Assembly: GCF_000716875.1 (NCBI RefSeq) | Contig: NZ_JNWQ01000024.1 | Span: 17,691 to 81,690 of the forward strand | DNA: 64,000 nucleotides | Direction of reading: 5' to 3' | Source: Streptomyces novaecaesareae | GTDB lineage: Bacteria; Actinomycetota; Actinomycetes; Streptomycetales; Streptomycetaceae | Shown: piece after piece, positions 54,712 to 63,467 of the stretch | How the letters are laid out: each line of letters opens with the position of its first letter | How positions within the stretch are numbered: position 1 is the stretch's first letter | The notes under the pieces: generated by a model | Seen by the model: only the letters and a program-made list of their open reading frames with translations | Told to the model about the DNA's origin: nothing | Database searches by the model: none | Position numbers and translations under genes: made by a program

Positions 54712-55415
54712 TCCTTCATCGAGTACGTCCTGCGCTACTGCTGCGCCCGCTGGCGCAGGATCCTCGGCCGGACCGGTGCGGCCGTGCTGGTCACCGCCGT
54801 CGTCGCGTTCCCCGGGCCGCGCGACATCACCGCTGACCTCCCGGCCGAACCAGGCGGCGGGCACAGCCATGGCGCCGACGAGGGAGCCGACGGTCACCCA
54901 GCCGAGCCGGTCCCGTCCTCGGATACCGCCGCCCCGGCCACCGGCAACGGTCCGACCACCCACCCTGCCCCGGCCTCGACCGGCGGCGCCTCCACCCATC
55001 CGAGCCACTGCCACCAGCGCTTCGGGCGGGCGGGTGGGCGGGCAGCACCTCGCCGGCCGGCTCCGCGAGGGGCCGCCGGTCATCGATCAGCGGAGAAGCG
55101 AGGATTCCCCCTCGCCAGGAGCGCGCTGCCGCCGCGCAGCGGGCCGCCATGCCCTGGTGAACTCTGCGCCAGCCCGCCCGGGTGGGCAGCCGCAACGGCG
55201 GGCGCCGGGTCCTGGGCGGCGAGATGCCGGGCGACTGCGTCGACGCCGGGGCGGACGTACCGCTCCAGCGACCGGACGGACCGTCAAGAACACGATGTTC
55301 GGCTTCTCCGCCGAGTACGGGATCGGCAAGGCCAGCGGCACCTCCAGCGCCTTCGGCCTGACCTTGACGGGGCAGCAGTAGGCGGTGGCCAGCAGGCGCG
55401 GCGGTTCTGATCGCG
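54712..55415. other. Degenerate coding stretch of unclear origin
   Basis: It continues from the integrase fragment with an apparent membrane segment (GRTGAAVLVTAVVAF) and Thr/Pro/His-rich sequence, then frame changes, ending with NTMFGFSAEYGIGKASGTSS and a TAG at 55379. It may be a decayed secreted-protein gene. I cannot name it. Confidence 0.35.
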
Positions 55416-55583
55416 GACCGCAGCGAGGACCCGCTGTTTCTCACCGAACGCCGCGTGCCCGGCGGCACCCCGACCAACGACGTCCGCCCGACCACGGGAC
55501 GGGCCCGACTGTCCTACCGGCGGGCAGAGGAGATCTTCGAGGAGGCCACCCGGCTGCTGGCCAACCCGCCCACCCGTCCCGGG
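55416..55583 (+). pseudogene. Second tyrosine recombinase remnant, pre-HxxR segment
   Basis: DRSEDPLFLTERRVPGGTPT followed by TGRARLSYRRAEEIFEEATR and LLANP is the segment before the H-x-L-R-H box of a short Streptomyces recombinase family, different from the pSAM2-like type of the other two fragments. The catalytic His, Arg and Tyr are missing. Confidence 0.65.
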
Positions 55584-55790
55584 CGGTGTGTGTTACGCAC
55601 AGGGGGCCGGGTTGACTGCCCGGGAGTAACAGCATTGGGAGCGGGATCGGCTGGATGCGGTGAGCAATTGGCCGACAGAACGTCACTTTCCAAGGCTTCG
55701 GCGGTCATTGGCACAAGATCACTTGGGCTAGGGTTACTGGCGGGTAGTCAATCTCGGCTGAGCCCGTACCGTCCTCATCGAAGGAGAACC

Positions 55791-56027
55791 ATGCTTCGAC
55801 GCCTTTCGACCGCCGCCGTGGCCGCCGCCATCGCCGGCGGCGCACTGCTCGCCGTCGCCCCCGCGCAGAGCGCGTCCGCCGGGACCATCACCTGCGATGT
55901 CAACGCACTGCGGGAGCAGGCCTACCAGCTGCGCAGCCAGGGCGACTACGACCAGGCGAACGCCCTCGACGCGCAGGCCCAGGCCTGCGAGGACGCCGAT
56001 AGCAACATGGGCGGCTCGTGGGGCTGA
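55791..56027 (+). CDS. Small secreted protein (78 aa)
   Basis: Signal peptide LSTAAVAAAIAGGALLAVAP with cleavage near ASA-GT, then about 47 residues with two cysteines (TITCDVNAL, AQACEDADS) and a helical REQAYQLRSQGDYDQANALD segment resembling a single TPR-like hairpin, ending MGGSWG. AAGGAG lies four bases before ATG 55791. Apparently intact and expressed although in a decayed region. Function unknown. Confidence 0.7.
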   Translation: MLRRLSTAAVAAAIAGGALLAVAPAQSASAGTITCDVNALREQAYQLRSQGDYDQANALDAQAQACEDADSNMGGSWG

Positions 56028-56087
56028 CGCCGATCCGGCACTGACGCCTCCCGGCCGGCCCGCCGTCGGTGGGTCGGCCGGACCCCG

Positions 56088-56527
56088 TCAGTTTCGCCGG
56101 CAATAGAGGTCGATGGGGGTGCGCGCCTCCTCGAACAGAGCCGGGCCGTCCTGGGCCACCATCGGCCAGGCGCCCGAGTCCGGGGTGAGTTCCACGAGTT
56201 GCCCGGTGGAGAGCGCGAAGACCACCCGGCCGATGTCGGAGCGGACGATGCCGCCGGCGCACATGCCACAGGGCGGCAGTGGGTCTACGGGGTGGTGCCT
56301 GCGGCCGTCCGGGGGTCGAGTGCGCGGGCCGCCCGGCGGGCCGGTTTCAGTTCCAGGTGGGCGCTGATGTCGTTGTCGCACCGCACCGTGTTGTGGGCCT
56401 CCGCGAGGACCGTGCCGTCCGGGCCGGCCAGCAGGGAGCCGTACGGCGCGTCGCCGTGAGCGACGGCGGCGGTCGCGATGTGGATCGCGCGGCGCAGGAG
56501 TGTCTGGTCGGCGGGGGTGATGAGCAA
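56088..56527 (-). pseudogene. Nucleoside/guanine deaminase, inactivated by stop and frameshift
   Basis: Cytidine/guanine deaminase fold: AIHIATAAVAHGDAPYGSLL, NTVRCDNDISAHLELKPARR (zinc His in HLE), then a stop (TAG where Tyr is expected after AAGTT) and a one-base shift. The other frame then continues PPCGMCAGGIVRSDIGRVVF (zinc cysteines) to the normal end FEEARTPIDLYCR. The two halves cannot be translated together. Its 5' end falls in a CRISPR-like repeat. Confidence 0.82.
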
Positions 56528-56607
56528 TCCCCGCGAGCGCGGGGCCGGCCTGACCGAGCACCGGCTCGCCCTCGGCGTCTCGGAGCAACTCCCCGCGAGC
56601 GCGGGGG
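56522..56607. CRISPR. Possible two-repeat CRISPR remnant (type I-E-like palindrome)
   Basis: GAGCAA-T-CCCCGCGAGCGCGGGG at 56522-56544 and GAGCAA-CT-CCCCGCGAGCGCGGGG at 56583-56606 repeat with 61-62 bp periodicity, matching 29-bp repeats plus 32-33-bp spacers. The core palindrome is like type I-E repeats of actinobacteria. Only two imperfect copies, and no cas genes in the window. Confidence 0.35.
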
Positions 56608-56748
56608 TTGCTGGTGAAGGCCTCGTCCCCGAGGCCTGGTGCACCAACTGGGACACGGACAACGGCAACATCTTCTCCGACACAGCCGGCGCCTACGTTC
56701 ATGCGATGCCATAACCAGCCCCACAGGGGCGCCCTCCGCTTGTACTGT

Positions 56749-56761
56749 TGACTTCAAGTCA
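56749..56761. promoter_or_regulatory. 13-bp perfect palindrome upstream of the EACC1 gene
   Basis: TGACTT-C-AAGTCA, 23 bp before the TTG start at 56784, is AT-richer than its surroundings. Candidate operator for the EACC1-caspase operon. Confidence 0.35.
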
Positions 56762-56783
56762 CTTTCCTGACGGGGGAATTACC

Positions 56784-57179
56784 TTGGACGTAACGCTCAC
56801 GGCAGCAGGCGGTCAGGAAGCCGACGAGCTGCGCTCGCTGCGCACCTGGCTCACCGACGTCGACGAACTGCGCGGCCGGGTCACCTCGGTGGAGAGCCCG
56901 CCTGTCCCGGGCACACTCGGCCCGGTGCTCGACGCACTGGCGGTGGCGCTCGGGCCGGGCGGCGTCGCGACGGCGCTGGCGACTGCGGTCATCTCCTGGA
57001 TCCGCCAGCGGCGCGGCGAGGTAACCCTGAAGATCAGCCGGCCGGATGGGGCCTCGGTCGAGATATCGGGCAAGCGCGTCCAGGGTCTGGACGACCGCAC
57101 GATCCGGGCGCTGCTGGCGGACGCCATCCGCATACTGGAGGCGGCAGAAGGCACAGGCGAGGTCGAGAGCCCGCGATGA
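56784..57179 (+). CDS. EACC1-type effector-associated protein
   Basis: A 131-residue protein. LTAAGGQEADELRSLRTWLT at the start, VTSVESPPVPGTLGPVLDAL in the middle, then a hydrophobic helix (GVATALATAVISWI) and TLKISRPDGASVEISGKRVQ. This order (short strand-helix, PP-x-PG-x-LG, helix, then a two-strand dG-x-x-vei unit) matches Effector-Associated Constant Component 1 described for actinobacterial conflict systems. TTG 56784 is supported by GGGGGA six bases upstream. Its stop overlaps the next ATG (ATGA), so it is made stoichiometrically with the caspase-STAND protein. It likely acts as an adaptor or sensor; identification rests on motif order. Confidence 0.72.
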   Translation: MDVTLTAAGGQEADELRSLRTWLTDVDELRGRVTSVESPPVPGTLGPVLDALAVALGPGGVATALATAVISWIRQRRGEVTLKISRPDGASVEISGKRVQGLDDRTIRALLADAIRILEAAEGTGEVESPR

Positions 57180-60100
57180 CGGATCTGTCGGGGGCAGGCG
57201 TCCGGGTGCTGCTGATCGGCACGGCAACGCACCCGGGCCCGACGCTGACCTCCGTTCCCGCAGTCTCCCGGACCATCAACGCCCTGCGGGATCGTCTGAT
57301 CAGCCGGTGCGGCGTGCCTGCCGACCAGGTGCGCCTGCTGGCCGACCCGGAGACCGCCCGGGACATGGCCACGGCCATCGCCGAGGAGGCGCAGCAAGCC
57401 CAGACCACACTGCTGCTCTACTATCTCGGGCACGGCCTCATCGGCCCTGGCAACGAGCTGTACCTCGCGGCGAGCAGCACCGACCAGCTGACGCCCGGTC
57501 TTGCTGCCCATCAGGCGCTGCGACTGGCCGACTTGCGCGAAGCGCTGAGCGCCTGCCGGGCCTCCTCGGTCGTCGTGGTCCTCGACTGCTGCTTCTCGGG
57601 GCGCGCCAAGCTCGGGAACCGCTCTCCACAGCAGTTCACGCTCCCGCCCGCCCACGGCATGTATCTGCTCGGCTCGGCCGAGCAGCTCGCTTTGGCACCC
57701 GAGGACGCGCAGTACACCGCCTTCACCGGGGCGCTGATCAAGCTGGTCGACGAGGGTGATCCGCGTGGCCCGCGTCTGCTGACCCTGGACGCGGCGTACG
57801 ACTACCTGTTCCGCACCCTGCGCGCCCAGCAGGGCCCGTTGCCCCGTCGCCAGGCCGGCGACCGTTCGGGTGGGCTGGTGCTCGCCGTCAACCCGGCCCA
57901 GCCCGAGCCGGTGGGCCGGGTCGAGGAGGAGCCGTTCCCGGGCGGCTGCCCGTACCTGGGCCTGGAGTCCTTCGCCGTGGACGACGCGGAGTTCTTCCAC
58001 GGGCGGGAGCGGCTGGTCGAGGATCTGGTGCGGGCCTGCGGCAAGGCGCTGGCCGGGCGGCAGTCGGTGATCGTGGTCGGGCCGTCCGGCGCGGGCAAGA
58101 CCTCGGTACTGCGCGCCGGGCTGGTCGCCGCCCTGCGCCGGGGTGTACCGGAGTTACCCGGCTCGGCCGGCTGGCCCAGCGTGTTGCTCACGCCCGGGGC
58201 GCACCCGCTGCAGGGCCTGGCCGCCGCGCTGCACCCGGACGGCATCGCCGGATCCGAATCCCTGCGTGCGGACCCGGGTTCGGCGGCGGCGCTGGTCGGC
58301 GGCGTACTGGCGGAACAGTCCGCCGAGCGGCTGGTGCTGGTGGTCGACCAGCTGGAGGAGCTGTTCACCGTCTGCCAGAGCCAGTCGGAGCGCACGGCCT
58401 TCCTGGCCGCGCTGGCGGCCCTCGCCGCCGACGCGCAGGCCCTGGTGGTGCTGGCTCTGCGGGCCGACTTCTACGGTCAGGCTCTGGACTTCCCGGAGCT
58501 GGCGGCGGCGCTGCGGGACCACCAGGTGCAGGCCGTGGCGATGCGGCCGGAGGAACTGCGCGCGGCGATCGAGCGGCCGGCCGAACTGGCCGGGCTGACG
58601 CTCGACGAGGGCCTGGCCGACCTGCTGCTACACGAACTGGGCGCCACCCAGCTCACCGGCCCGGAGCCGGGCACGCTGCCGATGCTCTCCCACACCCTGT
58701 GGGCCATCTGGCGGCAGCGCCACGGCGCCCGGCTGACCGTGGCCGGTCTGCGGGCCACCGGCGGGATCACCCAGGCGATCGCCCGCACCGCCGACGACAC
58801 CTACGACCAGCTGGACGAGGCGGGCCGCAGTGCCCTTCGCCGGATGCTGCCCCGACTGGTCCGGGTGGACGACCGGAGCGTGGACACCGCCCAACGGGTC
58901 GACCGCGCCAGCCTGGTGCAGGGGCTGCCCGACTCCGAGGCGGCGGAGCGGGCCCTGTACAGGTTCGCCGAGGCCCGGTTGCTGGTCCTGGACGAGCAGA
59001 CCGTCGCGCTGAGCCATGACGCCCTGCTGCGCGGCTGGCTGCGTCTGCGCGCGTGGGTGGACGCGGACCGCGAATGGCTGCGCACCCGTCAGCGGCTGGC
59101 CGCCGACGCCGAGACCTGGTGGGAGGCCGGACAGGACCCTTCCCTGCTGTACCGCGGCACCCGGCTGGCGGCCGCCCGCGAGGGCGCTGCCGAGGCCGAC
59201 CGGGCGGAGGAACTTCCGTCACGGCTGACCGAGTTCCTCGACCGCTCGAAGCGGTACGAGCGGCGCCGGGTCCGGCGCGGGAGGGCGGCGATCGCGTCCC
59301 TGGTCGTGCTGACCCTGCTGTCGGTGAGCGGCGGCGGTCTGGCCCTCACCTTCCAGCAGGAATCCCGCGCCCAGCAGCAGCACGCGGTGGCCCAGCTGGT
59401 CGCGGCCGAAGCCGCCGACCTGCGTAACAGCCAGCCCGGCCTGGCCAAGCAGCTTGCTGTGGCGGCGTACCGGCTCGACCCGCAGGCAAACAGGGCCGCG
59501 CTGTTCGCCGCGGTGGGAACGGACGGCGTCTTCGACGGCCAGGACCGGGCGGCGGACCTGGCCCAGAGCACGGACGGGCGCCGCCTGGCCATCTCGACCG
59601 GGAACTCGGTCGCGCTGTGGAGCACGGCGGGCGCCGGCGAAGGCCGCATCCAGCTCCCGGGCGTCGGCCCGGTCGCCCTGAGCCCGGACGGACGGCTGGT
59701 CGCCGCGGCCGCCGGTCAGCAGGGCAAGCCGGCTGTGCGGCTGTGGGACATCGGTGATCCCGCCCACCCCAAGGAACTCGCGATCCCCCCGGCGGCCGAT
59801 CAGTCCGGTGTCACCGCACTGGCCTTCAGCCCGGACGGACACATGCTCGCCGCCGGTACGGACGGCGGCACGATCCGGCTCCTGGACCTGTCCGAGCCGG
59901 CCGCGCCGAAGCCCCTCCCGGCGCTGACCGGCCACACCGGGGTCGTCGACTCGCTGACCTTCGCCCCGTCGGGCCGCACCCTGGCCAGTGCCGGCGCCGA
60001 CAGGTCGGTGCACCTCTGGGATCTCGTCGCGCCTGCTCGGCCGGTCGCCCTGCCGAAACTGGACGGCGGCCCGCTCGCCGACAATCTCCACCCAAAGCCG

Positions 60101-61633
60101 CTGCACCGGCTGGCGTTCAGCCCGGACGGGAACCTGCTGGTCGGGCCCGGGGACGGCGACGGCAACGCACTCCGGCTCTGGGACGTGCGCAACCCCACCC
60201 AGCCGCACCTGGCGAAGACCGATGAATACGCGACCGTGCCGGACTGCCGAACACACCTGATCTCGGCCGCGTTCAGCCCGGACGGTCACCTGCTCGCCAC
60301 CGTCTGCGAGCACTCCGCGATGCTGTGGCAGGTGAGCACCGATCCACCCGACGTCGTCAACATCAACGCGATGGAGGAGCCCCTGGTCGACGAGGCCACC
60401 GCCACCACCGGCCCCGCCCTGTTCGTACCCGCAGGCAACCCGCTGTTGGCCAAGCCCGTGACCGGCTTGGTGCTCACCGCCACCGGACGGGGAGTCCACC
60501 TGACCGATGTGACCAACCCCTTCCAGCCCGGCGCCGCGGCCAGCCTCGGCCGGTCGCCGAGCGGTTTCGTCGTGCCCGTGACGTTCAGTTCCGGCCCGCG
60601 GCAGCTAGTCGCCTGGGAAGGAGAGAGTGACGGGGCACTCTGGGATCTGAGCGGCGACCCGCCGCACCACCGGCTCGCAGCCCTGCCCGGCAGCGGCCAA
60701 CTGGGCGCGGCTGGCGTCGCCTTCAGCCCCGACGGCCGCATCCTGGCCACCGGCGAACTGGACCAGAACGGCAAACCCGTGGTCCGCCTGCGCAGCACCG
60801 AGCAGCCGGACGCGGCCGTGCTGTCCACCATCGACGGCCTCGACAACTCTGCCGGTGCCCTCGCCTTCGCTTCCGACGGCCGAACCCTGGCGGTGTCCGA
60901 CACGAATGACCACCTAGATGGCCGGGTCACCCCGACGGTGAAGCTGTACGACCTGGCGGACCGCACGCATCCCCACCGGATCGCCGTACTGCCGGGCGAG
61001 GTCTTCCGCCTGGCCTTCTCCTCCGACCACCACCTGCTGGCCGGAGGCGGCGCGGACTCGCTGCAGCTATGGGACACCACCGACCCACGGCACCCGACCG
61101 TGCTGCCGCCGAAGCCGCTCACCGCTGGTGCGCTCGTGTCCGAGCCTGCCTTCAGCCCGGACGGCCACCTGCTGGCAGTGTCCGACTCCACCGGCGCGAC
61201 CAGGCTGTGGGAGGTCACCGGAGACCGACTGGGCGACGCGGACCCGGTGGTCGTGCAGGCGCCCGGGACCGGCCCCGGCATCTCGTTCAGCCCGGACGGC
61301 CGTACCCTCGCCATGACGGGCACGGGAGACAGCTTCGCCGCCGTCGGGCCGAGGTACCCGCACATCGAGCTCTGGGATGTCGGCAACTGGCGGGTCCCGA
61401 CCCTCCAGGCCGTGGTGGCCACTGGTCCGACGAGCGGGGTCCGGACTTCCGAGATCGCGGTGAGCGCCGACGGGAAGCTCCTCGCGACAGTCGGCGCGAC
61501 CGTGGACATCTGGAGCACGGACCAACCCACCACGCTTGAGACCATCTGCGAGTCCGTAGGCGACACCATCACGGACGAACAGTGGCAGCGGTACGTCCCC
61601 GGCGGAACGCCGTACCGAAAGCCCTGTCCCTGA
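57176..61633 (+). CDS. Caspase-like peptidase / STAND NTPase / transmembrane / WD40-repeat protein
   Basis: A 1485-residue protein. Residues 7-190: caspase-like (metacaspase) peptidase with H86 in YYLGHG and C139 in LDCCFSG. Residues 255-690: STAND NTPase (nSTAND type), GGCPYLGLESF entry, Walker A GPSGAGKTS 302-310, Walker B LVLVVDQLEEL from 386, then a winged-helix region (RLLVLDEQTVALSHDALLRG). Residues about 703-725: a membrane helix (AIASLVVLTLLSVSGGGLAL). Residues 780-1455: about 11-14 WD40 repeats, many with FSPDG, enough for two propellers. The likely mode is ligand sensing by WD40, STAND oligomerisation and caspase activation leading to cell death or defence. Codon 327 is TTA. All catalytic residues are present. 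Confidence 0.9.
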   Translation: MTDLSGAGVRVLLIGTATHPGPTLTSVPAVSRTINALRDRLISRCGVPADQVRLLADPETARDMATAIAEEAQQAQTTLLLYYLGHGLIGPGNELYLAASSTDQLTPGLAAHQALRLADLREALSACRASSVVVVLDCCFSGRAKLGNRSPQQFTLPPAHGMYLLGSAEQLALAPEDAQYTAFTGALIKLVDEGDPRGPRLLTLDAAYDYLFRTLRAQQGPLPRRQAGDRSGGLVLAVNPAQPEPVGRVEEEPFPGGCPYLGLESFAVDDAEFFHGRERLVEDLVRACGKALAGRQSVIVVGPSGAGKTSVLRAGLVAALRRGVPELPGSAGWPSVLLTPGAHPLQGLAAALHPDGIAGSESLRADPGSAAALVGGVLAEQSAERLVLVVDQLEELFTVCQSQSERTAFLAALAALAADAQALVVLALRADFYGQALDFPELAAALRDHQVQAVAMRPEELRAAIERPAELAGLTLDEGLADLLLHELGATQLTGPEPGTLPMLSHTLWAIWRQRHGARLTVAGLRATGGITQAIARTADDTYDQLDEAGRSALRRMLPRLVRVDDRSVDTAQRVDRASLVQGLPDSEAAERALYRFAEARLLVLDEQTVALSHDALLRGWLRLRAWVDADREWLRTRQRLAADAETWWEAGQDPSLLYRGTRLAAAREGAAEADRAEELPSRLTEFLDRSKRYERRRVRRGRAAIASLVVLTLLSVSGGGLALTFQQESRAQQQHAVAQLVAAEAADLRNSQPGLAKQLAVAAYRLDPQANRAALFAAVGTDGVFDGQDRAADLAQSTDGRRLAISTGNSVALWSTAGAGEGRIQLPGVGPVALSPDGRLVAAAAGQQGKPAVRLWDIGDPAHPKELAIPPAADQSGVTALAFSPDGHMLAAGTDGGTIRLLDLSEPAAPKPLPALTGHTGVVDSLTFAPSGRTLASAGADRSVHLWDLVAPARPVALPKLDGGPLADNLHPKPLHRLAFSPDGNLLVGPGDGDGNALRLWDVRNPTQPHLAKTDEYATVPDCRTHLISAAFSPDGHLLATVCEHSAMLWQVSTDPPDVVNINAMEEPLVDEATATTGPALFVPAGNPLLAKPVTGLVLTATGRGVHLTDVTNPFQPGAAASLGRSPSGFVVPVTFSSGPRQLVAWEGESDGALWDLSGDPPHHRLAALPGSGQLGAAGVAFSPDGRILATGELDQNGKPVVRLRSTEQPDAAVLSTIDGLDNSAGALAFASDGRTLAVSDTNDHLDGRVTPTVKLYDLADRTHPHRIAVLPGEVFRLAFSSDHHLLAGGGADSLQLWDTTDPRHPTVLPPKPLTAGALVSEPAFSPDGHLLAVSDSTGATRLWEVTGDRLGDADPVVVQAPGTGPGISFSPDGRTLAMTGTGDSFAAVGPRYPHIELWDVGNWRVPTLQAVVATGPTSGVRTSEIAVSADGKLLATVGATVDIWSTDQPTTLETICESVGDTITDEQWQRYVPGGTPYRKPCP

Positions 61634-62106
61634 CTCACCCGCGGCCAGCGCCGCCAGCGGCGTGCCCGGCAACAGCTACGGGCCGGAGGGAAGTTCGGTG
61701 CCGCAGGACAGCTTCGCGGCAGACGTCTCTGACAGTCCTTGACGTACGGTAACCGAGACAGGTGCCCAGCGGCCCCGCTTGCGCAAGAAGCACCGACACA
61801 ACGAGTGCGCATCAGGCGCGGATTTCCAGCCGCTGCAGCAACCGATGCCCATCGAGTCGGGACCCTACAAGGGCCGTGTCGACAGTCAGCCGATTCGGCT
61901 CTGGCGAAGATCTTGTCATCGAGCCTGTGGCGGCGAGGAGTCTGAAACGCTGTCTACCGTCCCGAGTTCACCCCGCACCGGCCGGCATCCGCCACAACGC
62001 GCCGGCCTGAACCCACCCGCATTCGCGTCCGCCCACCCTGCCTGGCGGCAAGAATGGGGCACCACGGCGCGATGTGGCACCGCGACAGTCCTGGAGGTAC
62101 GGATCC
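61634..62106. other. 473-bp gap without a recognised gene
   Basis: Downstream of the caspase-STAND gene. No clear terminator hairpin and no coherent frame were seen. It precedes a small gene at 62107. Confidence 0.4.
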
Positions 62107-62364
62107 GTGACCCGGTACAGCGTCGACGCCGAACGGCACGAGCTGATCGCCACTTGGGGAACAGGCGAGGGCGATCTCGCCACCCGCATCGCCGACCTCC
62201 CCGTCGGGGCCGGCACCTCCGTGCTCCTGAGTCTGGCCCGCGCGCTCACCCACCTGTCCGAGGCCGCGTGGCGCACCTACACCCACCCTGCCAGCGCCGC
62301 CGCCTCCATGGAGCCCGGCTCCGAGGGCTGGCGCCGCGAGGAGGAGCGCAAGTCCTTAGCTTGA
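62107..62364 (+). CDS. Small hypothetical protein (85 aa)
   Basis: VTRYSVDAERHELIATWGTG begins a small protein with an ALTHLSEAAWRTYTHPASAA helix and an acidic-basic tail ending KSLA. GGAGG lies nine bases before GTG 62107. Codon 84 is TTA. No family recognised; it could be a short cargo gene of the accessory region. Confidence 0.45.
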   Translation: MTRYSVDAERHELIATWGTGEGDLATRIADLPVGAGTSVLLSLARALTHLSEAAWRTYTHPASAAASMEPGSEGWRREEERKSLA

Positions 62365-62627
62365 CTCTGTCGGGGATCTTGGTGTTTCCCAGTGCGCGAG
62401 CATGATCGGCGGGCATGCTCAGCGGGCCTCTGCCCGGCAACCCCACCCGCCAACACCGCCGGAACATTTGCCGGGTAGGTCGGCACTGTCCCCGAGCTGC
62501 CAGCGAGGGCCGCTGCCCGTCTCGTCCGCTTCTGCAGCTCGAAGTCCGTCTGGTTTGCAGACGTCATGGAATCGCCCAACCAGCAACGGAACGGCATCCT
62601 CCGGCTTGCTGGTGCTGACGCTGCGTC

Positions 62628-63467
62628 ATGACCCAGCGCAAGCCGTACCCCAGCGACCTGTCCGACGCCCGATGGGCCCTGATCGAACCGACTCTGACGG
62701 CCTGGAGAAAGGCCCCACTCGACCACAGGCCCACCGGACAGCCGGCGAAAGTCGACCTGCGCGACGTTTTCAACGCGATCCTCTACGTCAACCGCACCGG
62801 AATCCCTGGAAATACCTTCCGCACGACTTCCCCAGCCACGGCACCGTCTACGCCTACTATGCCGCGTGGCGCGACGAGGGAATCTTCGCCCAACTGAACT
62901 ACGATCTCACCGGACTGGCCCGGGTGAAGAAAGGCCGCAAGCCCGAGCCGACCGCCTCGGTGATCGACACCCAGAGTGTGAAGACCTCCACCAACGCACC
63001 CACGACCAGCCAGGGAACCGACGCCGCGAAGAACATCGCCGGTCGGAAACGGGGGATCCTCACCGACACGATCGGCCTGATCCTCGCCGTGGCCGTCACC
63101 GCCGCGAGCCCGTCCGAGAACGCCGTGGGAATACAGCTCCTCGATCAGGCCAAGAAGACCTATCCGAGCATCTCCAAGAGTTGGGTCGACACCGGCTTCA
63201 AGAACGCCATGGTCGAGCATGGAGCCGGCCTCGGAATCGACGTCGAAGTCGTCCACCGGAAGTCCGACGTCCCCGGATTTCACGTGGTGAAAAGACGGTG
63301 GGTGGTCGAACGGAGTCTCGGGTGGATCATGCTGCGGCGTCCGCCTCGCCCGCGACTACGAGACCCTCCCGGCCAGCTCCGAAGCCGTGATCCACATCGC
63401 CTCGATCGACAACCTCACCAAGCGCATAACGGACGAAAACACACCAACCTGGCGAGGAACCTACTAG
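62628..63467 (+). pseudogene. IS5-family transposase with two frameshifts
   Basis: Frame 1 gives the N-terminal domain (YPSDLSDARWALIEPTLTAW, DVFNAILYVNRTGIP). At about 62806 one base is missing, and the DDE domain continues in another frame (WKYLPHDFPSHGTVYAYYAA, TASVIDTQSVKTS, GRKRGILTDTIGLILAVAVT, FHVVKRRWVVERSLGWIMLR). A second shift at about 63343 moves to RLARDYETLPASSEAVIHIA and stops at 63467. The product is not functional as written. Confidence 0.85.

Noticed and set aside
56748..56783. Upstream TTG (56748) as start of the EACC1 gene
   Set aside because: It would place the palindrome inside the coding region and lacks a Shine-Dalgarno; TTG 56784 has GGGGGA at good spacing.
62800..62815. 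Programmed frameshifting in the IS5-family transposase
   Set aside because: Some IS5 subgroups frameshift, but here two separate shifts occur without a slippery run and the second is near the C-terminus, so decay is simpler.
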